Origin: B8-G4 sp033720735
GTDB lineage: Bacteria; Bacteroidota; Bacteroidia; Chitinophagales; Saprospiraceae
Direction: 5' to 3'
NCBI GenBank assembly: GCA_033720735.1
Contig: JAWWBX010000081.1
Span: 1-15,409, forward strand
Length of the DNA: 15,409 nt
Each line of letters starts with the position of its first letter. Position 1 is the stretch's first letter. Shown here piece by piece: positions 15,137 through 15,409 of the stretch. A model generated the notes under the pieces. It was given only the letters and a program-made list of their open reading frames with translations. It searched no databases and had not been told where the DNA came from. The position numbers were made by a program, and so were the translations under genes.

Positions 15137-15196
15137 TGGCGCAAACGCAATAATACCATCAAGAAAGCAACAGAGATGTTTGATGTTTCATTGCTG

Positions 15197-15210
15197 AGAT
15201 CACGTGATCT
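15197..15210. other. Perfect 14-base palindrome between convergent genes
   Basis: AGATCACGTGATCT is identical to its reverse complement, centred between the FG-GAP lipoprotein stop (15136) and the amidohydrolase stop (15229). It could form a small hairpin (5-bp stem, ACGT loop) or bind a dimeric regulator. There is no T-run on either side, so it is a weak terminator candidate. The rest of 15137-15228 shows nothing I can name. Confidence 0.4.
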
Positions 15211-15228
15211 TTGCAAGGACAAGCCGCA

Positions 15229-15409
15229 TTAAAAACTGTCGCTTCTGTGCTTGATCTGGCCACCCACGACGGTCAATAATACCTGTGTCTCTAGAATTTC
15301 CTCATCCGAGCAATTGATCAGGTCATTGGACAGGATCACCAGGTCGCCATATTTGCCGGTTTCCAGGGAGCCCTTCTGATCTTCCTCAAAAGCCGCAAAT
15401 GCATTGGCC
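15229..15409 (-). CDS. Amidohydrolase family protein (C-terminal end, cut by window edge)
   Basis: The last 59 codons and TAA of a gene whose start lies beyond the right edge; it is too short to have been obvious as an open frame. The residues AFAAFEEDQKGSLETGKYGD followed by LVILSNDLINCSDEEILETQ and VLLTVVGG match the C-terminal beta-sandwich end of YtcJ-type amidohydrolases (amidohydrolase 3 family), where the G-S-L-E-x-G-K-x-[AG]-D-L-V-[IV]-L pattern is typical. Such enzymes are metal-dependent hydrolases with varied amide, imide or ester substrates; the metal-binding HxH and other active-site parts are outside the window. It converges on the FG-GAP lipoprotein. The stop is preceded by a hydrophilic HRSDSF tail. 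Confidence 0.85.
   Translation of the reverse strand, partial: ANAFAAFEEDQKGSLETGKYGDLVILSNDLINCSDEEILETQVLLTVVGGQIKHRSDSF

Overview
The window reads as a chromosomal segment of a Bacteroidota bacterium of moderately high GC. Evidence: the DUF4835 family, the phylum-type short RpoZ, a BamD lipoprotein, a CoaBC with the sequence variants I associate with this phylum, a UnbV/FG-GAP lipoprotein of about 1,100 residues, and three exact matches to the Bacteroidota -7 promoter element TAnnTTTG placed just before genes. A Saprospiria/Lewinella-like member would fit, but the genus cannot be fixed from sequence alone. All proteins are intact except an amidohydrolase cut by the right edge. I see no phage, IS element, CRISPR, tRNA or rRNA. 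No stretch over 300 bases lacks a gene.

Left block (22-3926, minus strand): a compact operon read bamD > rpoZ > coaBC > DUF4835 > purN, with ATGA overlaps at two junctions and a 17-base overlap before purN. It combines outer-membrane assembly, an RNA polymerase subunit, coenzyme A synthesis, a secreted envelope protein and purine synthesis. A TATCTTTG promoter element lies 7 bases before the chosen bamD start.

Middle (4037-9332): a GH3-type adenylating enzyme (minus) is divergent from a family 9 glycosyltransferase (plus, LPS heptosyltransferase type). Next come a prohibitin/SPFH membrane protein with its own promoter and a strong intrinsic terminator, a small zinc-ribbon protein (minus), and a secreted ChaN/EreA-like protein (plus).

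Right block (9342-15409): a minus-strand operon of ECF sigma factor (apparent TTG start) > single-pass membrane protein in anti-sigma position > secreted DUF4097-like beta-repeat protein, all translationally overlapped. It is divergent from the large FG-GAP/UnbV lipoprotein. A perfect 14-base palindrome then precedes the 3' end of an amidohydrolase.

Most genes belong to known families. The parts most open to discovery are the sigma/anti-sigma/beta-solenoid operon with a divergent surface lipoprotein, the bacterial GH3 enzyme beside a glycosyltransferase, and a CoaBC lacking two textbook decarboxylase residues. I do not see a clear-cut new defence or mobile system.
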